DNA of 64,000 bases from Anisakis pegreffii (lineage: Eukaryota; Nematoda; Chromadorea; Rhabditida; Anisakidae): the NCBI GenBank assembly GCA_035041965.1, contig JAPYMA010001288.1, positions 186,001-250,000 of the forward strand, in the 5' to 3' direction. The position numbers and the translations under genes were made by a program. Positions 1 through 15,756 of this stretch are shown here, one piece after another; the stretch's first letter is position 1, and each line of letters begins with the position of its first letter. The notes under the pieces were generated by a model, which saw only the letters and a program-made list of their open reading frames with translations, had not been told where the DNA came from and searched no databases.

Positions 1-1004
1 ACGCTCCAGAGACGCTATAATTTCAAAACAAAACGAGGTTAATGGCGGTTCTTATGTATTCAGATTTTAGGAATCAGTAATGCAGCAATTTGAAAGGCTA
101 AGTGAAGGACTTAATGGAAACTTTAAAAAAAGGATGCATTCGCTCATTTCGTCACTGTGTGTCTAGACTTTTGTAAAACGTGTGAACGGAACGATATGAA
201 GTGGCCTTCATCTAATTAAAAATAGAATTATATTTCTTACTATCGTCGTCTTCAAACTCTTAATGGAAATTTATTTTCAAGATTATACGGGTGTACAGCC
301 AAATGGTTATGTGGATGCAACAACAGGAAAGTATATTGTTGTGAAAGAAGCATGCGCTGAATTGGTTGTTCCAGATCTTACAGGATTCAACTTAGGGCCT
401 TACGTATCGTTCAAAACGGATGTTGAGATTGAGAAAAGGTTTTCTGATTGAGATTTTCATTGTTGCTTTTAATCCAGTCATATGATTAGTTTCTATGTAA
501 ACTGAATTGTTTATTGACGTCAGCTGATAGATTCGATCATACATTATTTCGATTGATGTTTATTTACGTTAATTTAGACGTAAGGCATATGAACAAATCG
601 TGAAACAGAAAGGCTCTGACGAACTCGCTGATCTGTATGTTCTTGAAGATGAACGTTGGCCACCTCCTAAAATCACCGCGAAAACTCTTTTCGATCTCTA
701 CTACGCTCCACAGATAAGGTATTTCTTCTCTGTCTTCTCAGTTTCATTCATTTATTTTGTATAAGCATTGAATATTGCTGGTTTCTGCTTATCCCGTAAT
801 GTAGACGTGCCAGTTGAGTGAATTATTGGATCTAAATTGCGTTTTGATAATTTCGAATCACAGTATAACTCCGATGAATTTCACTATTTATTGCTTCATT
901 TTAGGCAGCATTTCAAAGATCGTCACTATGAAGATCAAACAGAACAAATTGGTGAGGCTGTTGATAGTACGCGTTCGTCAAAGCATGATAAAAAATCTTC
1001 CTAA
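1..1004 (+). CDS. mrpl-41: Mitochondrial ribosomal protein L41 (5' end cut off)
   Basis: Subunit of the mitochondrial large ribosomal subunit. Four exons are visible: 1-37, 282-438, 578-718 and 905-1004, with introns of phase 1, 2 and 2 and GT..AG borders. Frame is kept across all junctions and the stop is TAA at 1002-1004. The first exon gives a basic stretch (RRYNFKTKR) as in the MRPL41 N-terminus. The second holds the family core, GKYIVVKE followed by VVPDLTGFNLGPYVSFK, which closely matches the animal MRPL41 block VPDLTGFKLKPYVSY. The last exon is short, charged and ends KHDKKSS. The start codon lies upstream of the window. A continuous reading from 263 is only the second exon plus intron sequence. 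Confidence 0.9.
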
Positions 1005-3795
1005 TTAACTGGAACCTCCTCATGAAAAAAAGGGGGTTTTGAAGCAGCATGAGAAGGGCAGGAGCGGACACTTCTGAGAGGGTATAGAAAGAAAGTTTTC
1101 AATTCCGTTTCCTTATTCCAAGCATTGATGAGGAGTTGGCCATTCCTTGAACTGTATAAGAAATATATCTTTAAATGATATGCTTATTATTCCTAATCTA
1201 TGCTACATTTTTGGACCAGTATTTAAAAACAAAAAGTTATCAAAATTTCTTTGGAAGGTTATATGCTGAATACATCAGAGAGCATTGTTTCAATGCAATA
1301 AATGCTATAATTCACCTTGCATTAATGCATGCATTGAATGCTATAGTTTATGACTATTCATTAAATGCTGTACTTGTATCATTGTCTGCATGACTATTCA
1401 TACCATCCATGTACTTCCACTTTTCACTCTACTGTCATATGTAACTTGAATGAATGAAAATCGGATGGGTTTAAATAATGACGAACCGGCTTAATTCAAA
1501 GACTAATGATTGTTCTGAATGGTACTCTTAACACAATAAAAACGTTTATGAGAGACCGTAAGTATGCTGATGTAATGATTCTATTAGCACTCATTCATTT
1601 TTCACCACTGGTAGCTAACAAATATTAAGGTCTGTCGAAAGATTGGCAGTTCTGATTCCATTTCTTAGAAAGCGGTGTTGAAAACTGCAACTGTAAGCAT
1701 TTGATGCTTGGTTTTTCAGACCAAGAATCAATCACTGGTAATTGCCATCAGCGAATGTGAAGAACGGATCAGTTATTGTTCACGGTAGTTATGCACTCGT
1801 CATATTGAATAATTGTAGAAATGTAAGATAGGCATAAGTAAAGGCAAAACGTTGATCGAAAACTACTGATGGGTGATATTTATACCAGTATGTGAACATA
1901 GTTCTATGAAAATTTGCATTGTGATTACGAGGTGTTCGTTTTATTTATGCGATTCTATGTTGACAACAAGCAATTAATCGTTTATTCTTGCTCTAAAATG
2001 TAGTCCATGATTTTCAGTTGTATTCTGATGTTTGCGCTCATTTGTTTTGCCGACGACTTGTTTTTGTTGGATCCTGATATTTGCTCATCGTTATCGATAT
2101 AACGTTTCGAATGAAGACGTATTTTATTAAGTTTTTTGTTCTGATTCATTCCATTCAAATCTTGGTTTGCAAATCAATCATTTCTAACCGTATATCTCGT
2201 CGTTTCTTTAATGTTATACGATATGACCTAATGATATCGTTTTCTTAGCTGAATTACGGCAGTCAAACAACACGCGTAAAAATAGCAGCCTTTATTGCGC
2301 AAAACTGAAAAACTTCCCGATATGTTAGCGTATTGTGTTTCTCTCAAGAAAGCATTTTAAAAACAGTCAGTGTTATTGTTGGATGAGGAGTCATTTCTTT
2401 GGAATGAATACGGACTGAAATTTAGCCATACACATACACATATTCTATGTTTACACCACATGATTGTACTGTGTTTGTATTTTTATAAATCGCGAAAATC
2501 TCTCCAATGACAATTATGATAATATCACAACGATGATAATATATTCTGATCTGATCACACAAATAAGAGAAAGTAAAGCGGATAAATAACACAAAACTCC
2601 AAGTTGACAAAAAAAGACGACTGATTCTAATATATAACCGGGAAAAAAAGGTAGACAAAAAGGTATTTTATAAACATCACCGAAACAAGAATGAATGATA
2701 AATGAGGGCAAAGTGAATGAATGAATGCAAGGAATGGAATAGCGAAAAGAAACCAAAGATGGTACGATGCACTGTTCTGCATTCTGCTCGCAACTGGATT
2801 CGCACAGTAATTTTAGCAGTATCGCACCTCTGTCATTTTTATTAAGATATGCGTTCAGTATTCCTATTGACAACAGATATCTCAAATGCAGTTTACTTGA
2901 ATGAATCGATTCAACTCGTTCGTAAACAAATTAAAAGTTCTTTAACATTTATTACCATTGAATCACACAGAATGATCGCCTCGAAGAACGCAATTTCTTC
3001 TACTAGCACTTCAAAAATTTCTTTATTCGATAACAACCTAACAAAGCTTAATTCCCTCACCTCTATTTCAAATATTTATCAAAAAATCTATCCCAACGCC
3101 TAACAGTGGCGACACGGCAATAATTACAATAAATTTTCAACCATCAAAGCAAACAGTATCGACAGAAGTTACAGAACATTCACTCGATTCAACGTTATTG
3201 TTACAAACATTCACCGAGGAAAAAGACTGCTGATTATGTTTCAGCATTTCTTACTTCTGTCGCAAGATATCGCTTTTCAAGATGAATGCTAACTTTGATG
3301 AACGACGCAAAAGGTAAGAACAGAAACGACGATAATGACTATAAAATAATAATGACACCGAAAGTTGACAAGATCTAATCTAATTAAGCACAATGGAGAT
3401 GGGATAAATGAGTATGTGATAGGATGAATGCTGACTTGAACAAAAAGATCATCGAAAAAGACGTTAATCATTTTATATAATAAAGAAATGCCAGATCACT
3501 TTGTGCCATGTCAGAACGCGAACGAGTCATAAACATTCAGTAAAGCCAATCTGATTTGATATCATTCATATGCGATGAAGCATCAATATAGCATTAAAAC
3601 AGACAACTCAATTAAATGCTCGATCAAGCATGTAAACAAGTTTAATTTACCATCACAATTACACAGTCAATGAAATCACTAAATTTTTGCTGTTGTCACA
3701 TTAACGATAGCTCTCCTCTTTCTCCTCTAAACTTTTACAATAATTCTAACAATGAGAATGACAAAAAACTGATGATGACAACAGCAATGATATGA
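1005..3795. other. Intergenic, no confident gene
   Basis: AT-rich DNA between the end of mrpl-41 (+) and the end of the fatty acyl-CoA reductase (-); the two genes converge here. The only exon-like piece I noticed is about 1719-1784 (+): a TTTTTCAG acceptor, an open frame starting TKNQSLVIAISECEER and a GT after it. I could not link it to other exons. Other open frames here, up to 123 codons on the minus strand at 2514-2885, look like chance. Confidence 0.4.
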
Positions 3796-6700
3796 CTAGC
3801 AATAATGCGCACTTTGTTTGTACTCATCAATTGATTTCAGTTGTATTCGTTCACCAAAACTACAGTTTGACCAAATGTACGTGAGCATAAAACCAATTGC
3901 CCACATACCCCACTGGGTTGTCTTCTTCAAACGCCGTCTGAAAACATGATATTGTATCACGTCATTTGATTCAAAAGAGTGCTTATACGAAGAGGAGCAA
4001 AAAAGAACCTGGCAAAAGTGCGTACAAACATCCACCAAAAACCAGCGTTTGCAATCGCTGAATAGATTTTCAACCTGAACTTTACATCATTCAGTTAATG
4101 TTCATGACACACCTAAAGACCCCTGGATTGCAGAAAACTGTAACAAATTGAATTTTACGACAGACAAATAAAAATTGTGCACTGAGGATGAAAATGACTG
4201 AATGAAACCCGGCAACAACAAATGAATTTATGTCAGCATGAATACAATTTCAGAAAAAAATATTGCTCCACGTACATGATCACTATCAGAAATTTTTTAA
4301 ATTGATCATCTGCATTCAAAATTAACCGGTATGAAACTCGAAAAGCTCGATGGAAAATTCATAAAATATCTTTGTAAAAATGGAGAATTTGATCCGGAAT
4401 GTTAAAAAAAACTGAAAAGACAGCTAGCTTACCAATGAAGATTATTCTTTGCCTTTGGAATATCTTCAAGCCTATCTTTCATTAGATACCTTTTAACACC
4501 CATTAAATAATCGAACAGATACGAATCCCAATTAACCTGCCGAACATCAAAATTGAACACCTTAAAAATGAAGAAGAATTATCATTGGTCATAATGAAAC
4601 AACAGTCGCAACAATGCACAAACAAAAAAAACTCAATTATATCAAGCAAAACTTTTCTAATAATCACTGCAAGAGCAACAATGTGAACGACAATAATGTA
4701 TAACCTGTTTGTCCTCGTCACACATCCAGTCCCACATGGTCAGCAGGCCTTTCGTTTCAAAGTTCCATCCTCTCGTGGTGAAATAATGTAACGTTTCAAC
4801 CATTCGCCATATTTTACCATAAATACGTACAAACCTCAACAAAATATATGGTCATTTATATGATATGCAGCATTTTTGATGAAATTATCACTAAAAACTT
4901 TGGTAAACTCTTCAACTTGTGAATGCAACGAAACCGCATTACGATGACAATTCAATTCTCTGGAGTGAAATTTTTTAATGTTAAAGGACAGCCCATCAAG
5001 ATATCAAAAAGTCACCCTGAAAATGCTCCACGCATGGAAATCGATTGAAACAAATAAAACGAGATGAATTAAGCGAACTCACTGTTGATTTCGACCAGTG
5101 ATACGACATATGAAATCGATTAAATACGCAGGAATGAGATGCTTATAATAGTAATTGAGTTTGAACAAAACACGTGACGTGTGAAAATGTGTAGACGGAA
5201 GACGGTAGCATTCATTGAGCGGATACTCTCGATAGAACACTTCAAGAAAATCGACAATGTGTTTCCACCGGATTGGATTTAGCTGACCCGAACAACAGTG
5301 CACTACCGGTATCATATCGCACCTGTAGACTATATCACATCATACAAAAGCCTCATTAGAATACGTAACTATCTTTCAATCTTTTACACTATTTCCTTCC
5401 ACTCACCTAAACTTTATTCAATCCGCATCGACACCCATCATCATATCATGCAAGTATAATGCTTCGTATTGATAGGATTAATGGATATTTTTCCTTGTGC
5501 ACTATTGAAACCAAATTCTCTTCGTGAACCCTATCAAAGTTGCGAATGTAAATGAACTGTTAACATCACCGTATTCTTACCTGATATTATTTCTGTACGC
5601 TGCAGCAACGATAAGCATATTCGAGACAATATCAACGGGAATGATATCTGCTTTCGAATGATTACTACCACACATATTGGTAAGCAGTCCTTTGCCACAC
5701 TTCAATAAATTATTCATTATTGGTTATTATTCGATATCACCACACCAATCTCGTATTCTTGCCCACAGATCTTCCAGTTAATATTTGAAGGATAACGACA
5801 ACAAAAATTAAAGCTGAATTTTTAAGATTATTGCAATACTTGCGAATTGTCGCAAGATTATTGTAATATGACAGCAACAAAAGTTGCGAATTATTCTGTT
5901 TAGTTATATCACAAATTGATCTGCTTCAATTGTTTGATGAATTCAACTGACTCGATTGGATTGTTTATTTCCAAGAATGCGGAACAAATGCGAGTAATTA
6001 AAAACTAACTGCAGCGAATATACCCGTAGGCCCATTGATATTGTCTGTCCAACCTGGCAACGGCTCCTTCCACATAGCGCCAATAATTGAGGGGCGTATT
6101 ATTATAAGCGGTAACATTCGTGCATCTTCAATCAGTTGCACCTATAAGCATATTTCGTGCTACTCTTTCAATCGTCGCATAATTCTCGATAAGAGACCAC
6201 TACAATCTTTTTTTGTAAGAATGTTGCTGATTTAGAATGTTAATAAGTGTGATTTCAGCGCGTCATGGCCCAAAGGCGAGAATGTTAAGCACTGGAGATA
6301 GCAAGAATTAGTTCTAGTCAGTATGATACCATAAATGTCGAAATTAAAGCGCTATAATAAAAAGTATAAGAGCTGCGTGAGCAAAGACTATAACATGAAA
6401 CGTATGAAGTTAAACCTCAGCAAGTGCCTTCGTAAGCGTATAAGTATTGGGTCGCTGAGCAAGCAAGTGCGGTGTGACTGAGCGTAGCATATTATCGTCC
6501 ATCCACTCAACAGCATCAAGCAACTTATTTGGCGGCACCGGTGGTGGATACACACATTCCATTGTTTCTGATTTATCACAGTTCGCATATGCCGTACTTG
6601 CGTGCACAATCACCTTCAATCACTGATGATAATTGTATTACAACATCAAAATCGTTACGAAAAAGTAATAATTACTTCGGAATCAACTTTCGTTTGTTTG

Positions 6701-7959
6701 TTAATTTACACTTCAACACTGTACTTAACATATACCATATTTTATCACGAAATGAATACTGCGATCCTGAACGAATGAAGGTGCTTATTAATTAGAATTG
6801 CACAGAGATTCTGATACTTAAAAACAAACACGAACATATACGGACAGTTAGGTAACAGAATAAGACGAGAATCCAACGAGAGCAGTAATAACGAAACAAT
6901 TAAAAAATAAACCAACAATAAGATTGCGCATTTTGTGGCAAAGTGCTAATAGGCGTTGTGTACCCATAACGTTCATTTCAATCGACAATCGTAAGGCTTC
7001 ATCAAATTTCACAGTTGCTGCACAATGGAATACTGCAATGAGTGGTATGAAGAGGTGATCATTCAATTAATAAACGAAAACAAAACAAAAAACTGGGCAT
7101 TGTAATGACACAATGACTGTGAAAACTAATACATATCCACTCTTCAGAGTGCTCTTCGAATACACTCAATTCGACAAGCAGAAGTTGGACACTGTCATTT
7201 TTCCGTTACATTTGACTTGTAATTCGATTTGTAATTTGTAAAACGTTTTCGTAAAACGTTGATTTGTAATTTGTAAAACGTTTTCGTAAAACGTTGACTT
7301 GTAATTTGTAAAACGTTTTCGTTACATTGGACTTGTAATTCGATAAAACACGATAAACATTTGACTAATTCCAAACTTGGCAAAGCCGATACATACCAAT
7401 GCCAACTTCATCACACAATAAGTGCATATCCGGTTCACTCAAACCCAGGTCTTGTTCCAGAAGGTTTCCTCCGACCGGAATCAACTTCGCGAAGGCATCT
7501 GGATTTTGACTTCGAAGACGATCGAATAGTGGTCCCTAAACAAATTTAGCTTGTTCTAGCTCTGCGTTCGGATAACAAGCTAACAGATCGAAATAAAGAT
7601 CTTACTGTTAGACAGAAACCGAAGTGTCGTTAAAACCAACGAACTGGTGCAGGAAAAAAAGAATCAAAATCTGATTTTTAAATTCTTTTTGGGCGAAACT
7701 GTTTTTCGACATTACAGTTCAGTACGTCTCCTGGAGCTAGAGCTGCGACAAGAATGAAAAAATGAACCTTTAGCATTTCTGCTAGCCTTTGCTTGGGGCT
7801 AAGAGCACCTAGAGGACGAATGAGCAAGTAGATGTTTTTGAGCTGAGGGGTCGAGTAGAGTAATTTTTCCACCAAAACCTTTCCCAGAAAACCACTAGCA
7901 CCGGTTACCAGTACACTCTGATCCGTAAACGTATCTGCCACTCGTCTGCCCACCTCCAT
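3796..7959 (-). CDS. Fatty acyl-CoA reductase (alcohol-forming), 10 exons
   Basis: Reduces fatty acyl-CoA to fatty alcohol with NADPH, usually for wax esters and ether lipids. Coding exons on the minus strand: 7768-7959, 7397-7535, 6917-7032, 6416-6613, 6010-6141, 5581-5699, 5083-5322, 4705-4834, 4433-4560 and 3796-3937. Direct joining gives about 511 residues, the usual family size. Seen: Rossmann NADPH motif [19 protein letters not shown] near residue 16, [17 protein letters not shown], the active-site pair Y and K in [35 protein letters not shown], then a C-terminal sterile/FAR_C region ([19 protein letters not shown]) ending in a hydrophobic stretch ([12 protein letters not shown]) that probably anchors it to membrane. 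The ATG at 7957-7959 fits the family start (VADTF before the nucleotide site). Oddity: the exon 9/10 join makes TGA (TG+A). An acceptor at 4057 keeps the frame open but adds about 40 residues. The exon 5 edge may be off by one base. Confidence 0.93.
7205..7345. repeat. Minisatellite in FAR intron 2
   Basis: About three to four copies of a unit of roughly 36 bases built from TTGTAATTTGTAAAACG and TTTTCGTAAAACGTTGA. It lies wholly inside the second intron of the fatty acyl-CoA reductase. Each unit contains AAAACGTTTTCG-type partial palindromes. Confidence 0.8.
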
Positions 7960-10900
7960 TTTTACCTTAAATACTACAAAATTTAAAAAAAATTAGAGTT
8001 TCATTTAAATCACAACCGGAAGCAAATAAATAAAACAAATCAACAGCTAGAACAAAGCCAAAGTAAATACAATGAAAAATTTCCAGTATCGATCATCCAA
8101 TGAATATTTAAACTTTATTCAGTTAAACGTCAGTAAACATGCACATATTCAATGCACATTCATACTGTGTAGTTCGATATTCAATCTAGGAAGCTATCAT
8201 AGTGTAGAGTTCGACTCGAGCAATCCTATCGGAGTGATGGAATATAATTTCGAAAAGCAACGCCAAACCAAAAAAACGCATTCGTCCAAATAATGAATGA
8301 CAGCTTTTATTGTTCATTGATCACGATCATGAACACAGAGTATAAAATGAAACTCGGACGCGTTAAAAAAACTCCGATCGCACTCATATGTTGCTGAATT
8401 CAGAGCAACTTTCAAATATTCTCAACAAAGTAAAGAATGAGAATGGAACAAGATACGGCCGATAACCGTACAATAAAGCAACAGCTGTAACTGAGCGCAG
8501 GTAAATAAAACAATATAAAAGGATTATGATGAGCACTGAATGTTTTCATGATGAGTAATGTACTACATAACCAATAGCATAATCAGTTCATGAATAAAGA
8601 GAAATTTGACTACGAACAGAATCTATTCCAAAACAAATACAGCAACAGCAAATTGCAAATGTTTCATTAATTTTGAGACGACGATGATTTGAAATAAACA
8701 AAGTGCGCACACAACTAATTCAGTTCACTGAGTCGGATTTCCCCTTTCGAAGAAATCTCGTCGTGGAGGAATCAGAAAGTAAATTCTGAACAGAAAGAAG
8801 ATAGCGTGAAGTAAATTTTTAGAAAATATGATGAAGTGAGCATCACACATAAAATACGTTTACTCCTGCAGTATTAGCCCGCAACTGGGTAAAAATGGAC
8901 GTCATGGTATCACAATAGAAGCAGCAATTTATTTTGTACAAAAAAAAACCTGTTTAAACAATTTAAATGAACTGAGCATATTTATTACATTCGCATTTGC
9001 AAAACATCACACAGCTTACGGCTGAGAACATTCTACCGCAACTAGTAGAGAGCTGCGTTCACGGTTGAAGCGCCATAATATTGAAGGGCGAGCTGAGCTG
9101 TTCGTTTGTTTGCATTTTGATAAGACAAATAATACTTTGTATTCTAAATAATATAAACGAATGAAGAAATGTTTTCTTCTAATTATTCGTTACAAGTTTT
9201 TACCAACAACATAGAGATGAGCAATGAAGGAGTTTATCGGAAACTTGATAGTTAGTCCCAGAAGAGTAACGATATTGATCATTAATGATTGGTTAATAAT
9301 TAATATGTTGGAATGAATGCATTTGCGATACACTGGAATTTTGGTTTAAGAACGCTTTGATTTACGATGATTTGATACAATTTGAGGCCGTTGCTCAATT
9401 CACGACCATTGTTAAAATTAAACTTTTCATCATGTTCTAAAATATTATTAAAGTATAAATGTTCTAAAGGAGAGGGGGATTCGTGATAGGATTTCGATCG
9501 CATCTTAGTAGTCTTTTCCTTGGTGAATAGTATTCATTTAGTTTGAGAATCATTGAACGCGGTGTTTTCTGATTTTCGTTAAGTGTTCTTTTAATCTATT
9601 GGGAGAAAACTGTGCTCATGAAAAGTACTTGAAGCCTATACAATGACAGTGAATAGATCGTTTTATTTGTAAGGAATTTGGGGCTGGAAATGAGTGGGAA
9701 TCAGTTTTATAAGAAAAGTCGTGGGTGAGAGAAGAAGCTAATAAATTACAATCAGTTTCTAGCGGTAAATTCTTGATGATACTGAAGGCTGACTACGAGA
9801 TGATATCTTAGAGCACTGTCCAGGAAGTTACCAAAGAAGACGACTCTGATTCCGGCTAAACGTTTTGTTATCATTTTTCTATCATTCTCTGAATTCTGTG
9901 AAGAATTTCTGAGGAGAATTATTGATATTCAATACCACCAATAAACATGTTCCACTGGTCACTATGAAAAAGTGTGCTTTAGTTTCCGACCAAATCAAAT
10001 TACAACGAGAATATTGCAACAAATTGTGGTCGTAAAGAGGGATTCGACTGCATAGAACTCTCTAAAATCAATTCAACACCAAACAAATGCGACTGCTTTA
10101 CATGGTTAATGGTTTTCTAGGCTTTCAGAGACGTGAGAGAGGAAGACGATAATTGAAATGCACCTAGCGCGCTTAATTTAGCACTTTCAAAAGAATGCAG
10201 TTAGAGGGAACTGTTAGTGGTGAATGATTTAAACGCTTCATTTCTGCAGTAAGTTATCTCAGTTGAATTAAACTGATATTGTTGGGAAAAAGCAGATAGG
10301 AATGAATGTTTTGAAGCGAGAAACACATGAAATTGATCCATTCATGTGCCAGCGAGTATAAAGTACATGAATGAACTGATAAGAATAGTTGTTGATATGA
10401 GCGAACAATGTCACACCACCAAGTGTAGATTCTTCTCCACCACTGAAGACATCCTTCTTTCCATATCAATTTCCTCTTTTCAAGCAAAACTGAAATGTAA
10501 TATTACCAAAATTATTGCTGTTATTCTTAGCGCTAAAATGCCAGATAGTGATTATGGTGCCATCAACGATTATTGCTTTGCGAATGATGGCAAATTACGC
10601 ACTACTGAATTGCTGATAGTAACAAATCTTGCAGGTATTGCCTCGTTTCTGACGCTTTGAACACTGAAAGTAACCGAGTGCAAAAACTGCAATGAATTAT
10701 CATCTATCACAAGAACAATAACAGAACAAATAATGGCCTCATTAATTCGTTTAGAAAAATTTTGCAAAAATGAACGTGTGTTTCAACGATTTATCAGTTC
10801 GGTGTATGAGATTCAGTTGTAAAAATTTGACATGGACAATTCGGAACAATGCAGTAGCACTCATGCAGTCCTATAATCAGGGTTATATTCTGATGGCAAC

Positions 10901-12054
10901 CAGCTTCTCTCAAGGAGACAATTCCCCTCCATCACCCTTCTCTCCTTCCGTTTGCTTATGATCACGTCTACAATACTAATTGTCAGTCACCGATCTAAAT
11001 AGGCACGCTAATAAGATACTTTCGAAATGTCTAGAATTCAACACGTATCGCTTCTTTAAGCTAAAATAGTATCAAAATGCTATTCAGCGTGCTAATTCTT
11101 TTCATGCACAGTGGTATATGTAGTTAAATTACATTTTTGATAAATATTTAGAAACAAGCTTCGATTTGGTCATAATCAATACACTAAACTGTGACGATCG
11201 CAATTGTGAAATGTGATTTTGTCAACAGATATGTAGTGTTAGTGAGCATGAATGATGGCTTAATTTACACATGATTGAGGTGTAATGAACAGTGAACAAA
11301 AATGCAGTCGCTTTTTTGTTGAGATTTGACATGTCATGTAATTTAATGTCTTGCGAATAAGAACTTCTTTGAGAGCACTCACGACTAGCAGCATGATTGG
11401 TTTATTTTCAAAACAATCTAATCAACAGCTTTCTTTCGTCAAATTATAACACCGCGTGATCATATCATCCCACACTGGCAAAAAATGAATTGCAAAATGG
11501 TACACACAATCAACAGGTTTGCTAAAATTAGTCAAATTTTCCAAGTAATTGCGTCGAATGAAAGAAGTAACATAACACAATAACTGAAAGGATGAATCAT
11601 TGTGATTGGCGTGAAAATGACTCGACGAGTGTTTTTCTTCGTTCTTCAGTTACTTCCGATTCATTTCTTTAGTAGATCGTTTTTGTTCTTGATTACAGTT
11701 CCATTGAAATCTGTGACAATATCGAGAGTTTCACAAACTAACTTTGGTTATCAGCACGACGAAATGCACTAGAAATTTGTCTTCCAGCAAATTGTATGGG
11801 AGGTGTGGCAAAGTAAACACATGAAAAAACGTAAACAAATTACAAAATTGTGTCAACAGACGGTAGTTCAGTCGACTCAAACAGTTTTTTACTCATTCAT
11901 AATGTACTATACACTTTAGGTGCAAAATCTTCGCTAACTATTGCATTGGTATTATAATTTAAAAATATTTATTTCACTGAAATTATTGCTACATTCTCCT
12001 TGCATTTCTTGATGGATGAAGGCTGGATGAATTAGAATATTCAGTACTGTGAGC
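7960..12054. other. Intergenic, gene-poor; upstream of FAR
   Basis: No confident gene. It must hold the FAR promoter at its left edge. Weak candidates: an ATG-initiated minus-strand ORF at 9300-9503 (67 aa, start MRSKSYHESPSPLEH); a plus-strand ORF 10367-10660 from ATG (97 aa, start MNELIRIVVDMSEQ), the longest open stretch here; and minus-strand exon-like pieces near 8730-8885 (ending RRDFFERGNPTQ) and 9010-9090 (SARPSILWRFNRERSS). None joins a model in phase and none resembles a family I know. Confidence 0.35.
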
Positions 12055-13281
12055 AGTGATGTCTCTATTCCAGTTAAACTATTCTATTCCTGTTCTATTC
12101 GAAGGAATAGAATCGAACAGTTCGCAAATGAGGAATGCACAGAATTGAATAGAATAGAGTCGTTTTTGAGCCCAAAAGAACAGTACAGAACAGTTTCCAC
12201 CACATTCTGGCTGTTCCTTAAATTGTTCTTCATGAAGACTGCAGTGAGATGAATTACCATTTTTGTATTATTGTTGTTGTTATTATTTATTATTATTATT
12301 ATTAACTAATATTATTTTAATTACTATCATTTATCAATATCATTTTGATTATTATTTATTGATGTTATCATTAATAATATTGTTTTAACTATTCCTATTC
12401 ATTCTTATTATTAGTTATTATCATTTATCGTTTTTCTTATCATTGTTGTTTTTCATTAACACTGTTCCCATTTTACCCATTATCATTTATTCATAATTCT
12501 GCGAGGATTCAATGCTGATAGGTATTAGAGATTCGAATCCACCAAAGAACATCATATTCAGTATCACTAGGGAGAGACGAATGGCCATCAGTGAGAGATA
12601 AAACGGCTCATCAAGGGCAAGTTATCGCAGTTAATTCTCAAAACTGCCAATGACTGTTTGTGAGGAATTCCCTCCAGAAACAACTAAAGATGCAACTGTG
12701 TTTCCGAACGAACACTTTCAAATGTTGGTCGTATTCTAAACTCATGGAGCAATCCATCACAGAAATTGTTCACATTTTAAGCCTCTAATGAAAGTTAATG
12801 CTTGGACGATTCGAGTCCAATTGAACGGATCAGTTCATTCCGAACTCATTAATAAGAGAAACCGTGCATCAGTTTTTGACCGAACTGTTGGGACGAAACG
12901 AGAATCCTCTGTTCTTCAGTGATGTTGATTACCAGAGCCCGAAACCCTCCGTTTTCCTCCAATCATCACGGTCAAAAGCTGTCAACTGCCTCCGTGGACA
13001 ATCTTCTCTCACCTAAAATAGTCTCCATTTTGCACTGCAAATGCCAAGAAAAACCACGTTTCGAACCCTAATTACCACAACTCTTATCGTGTCGCTTTTC
13101 TGACTGACGGAATAGAATAGAACAGTTTAGAACAGTATAGCACAGTTTAAGGGGGTAGAATAGAATAGAATAGAACAGTTCTCAAACGAGAAAGGCACAG
13201 GACAAAATAGAATAAAGCCATTTTGAAGCGGAATCGAACAGAAGAGTATAGTTTTCAAAAACGTGGTATAGAAACATCACT
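12055..13281. mobile_element. Non-autonomous inverted-repeat element (MITE-like), about 1.2 kb
   Basis: The left end reads AGTGATGTCTCTATTCC and the right end is the reverse complement of AGTGATGTTTCTATACC, an imperfect 17-bp terminal inverted repeat. Inside, about 90 bases near each end are related in direct orientation, rich in AATAGAATAGAACAG and ATAGAAT words. The middle has a TATTATTAT-rich stretch (12260-12480). No transposase frame is visible, so it would depend on another copy. I found no clear target-site duplication, so the exact ends are uncertain. Confidence 0.55.
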
Positions 13282-13348
13282 AACTTTGAGTATGTTCGAA
13301 AATTTTGCATCATCAATACTTCATAATATTGATCATGAAGCGATCATT

Positions 13349-15392
<2,044 letters not shown>

Positions 15393-15445
15393 TTGAAGGA
15401 TTCTACACATTCGTACGAACTGAGTAAATTTGTAGAATCCTTCAA
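15393..15445. repeat. Perfect 15-bp inverted repeat (hairpin)
   Basis: TTGAAGGATTCTACA at 15393-15407 and its exact reverse complement at 15431-15445, separated by 23 bases. It could form a stem-loop; no function is evident. It lies just downstream of the minus-strand exons ending at 15757. Confidence 0.6.
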
Positions 15446-15756
15446 CTGAAAAGATAACCTGAAGAGATCAACGAATCATTCAGTAAGAACAATCTGATAG
15501 TTAACTGTTCACGAGTAAATTCAAATGAAGATAACCGACAGCTGACTTTCCGACCGTAGACTGCATTGTAAAATGATAGCTTTCCTTTGTCAGAAAAGCT
15601 TCTTTCATTTACAGTCGAAAAAACAGTCACAACGACTGCATAACCATAATAGCTGCGTAAATCAATCTCGCTTACCACAAAAATTAAAAAAATTCGTGCT
15701 CTTTTTATTCGTCTATGAAACTTACCGTTCGTAAAATGAGTATTAATTTCGTTCCT

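Noticed and set aside
2514..2885. 123-codon minus-strand frame
   Set aside because: Low-complexity hydrophobic AT-rich translation, no family motif, no splice partners; downstream of two converging genes.
6529..6795. 88-codon plus-strand frame
   Set aside because: Antisense shadow of the FAR exon 6416-6613.
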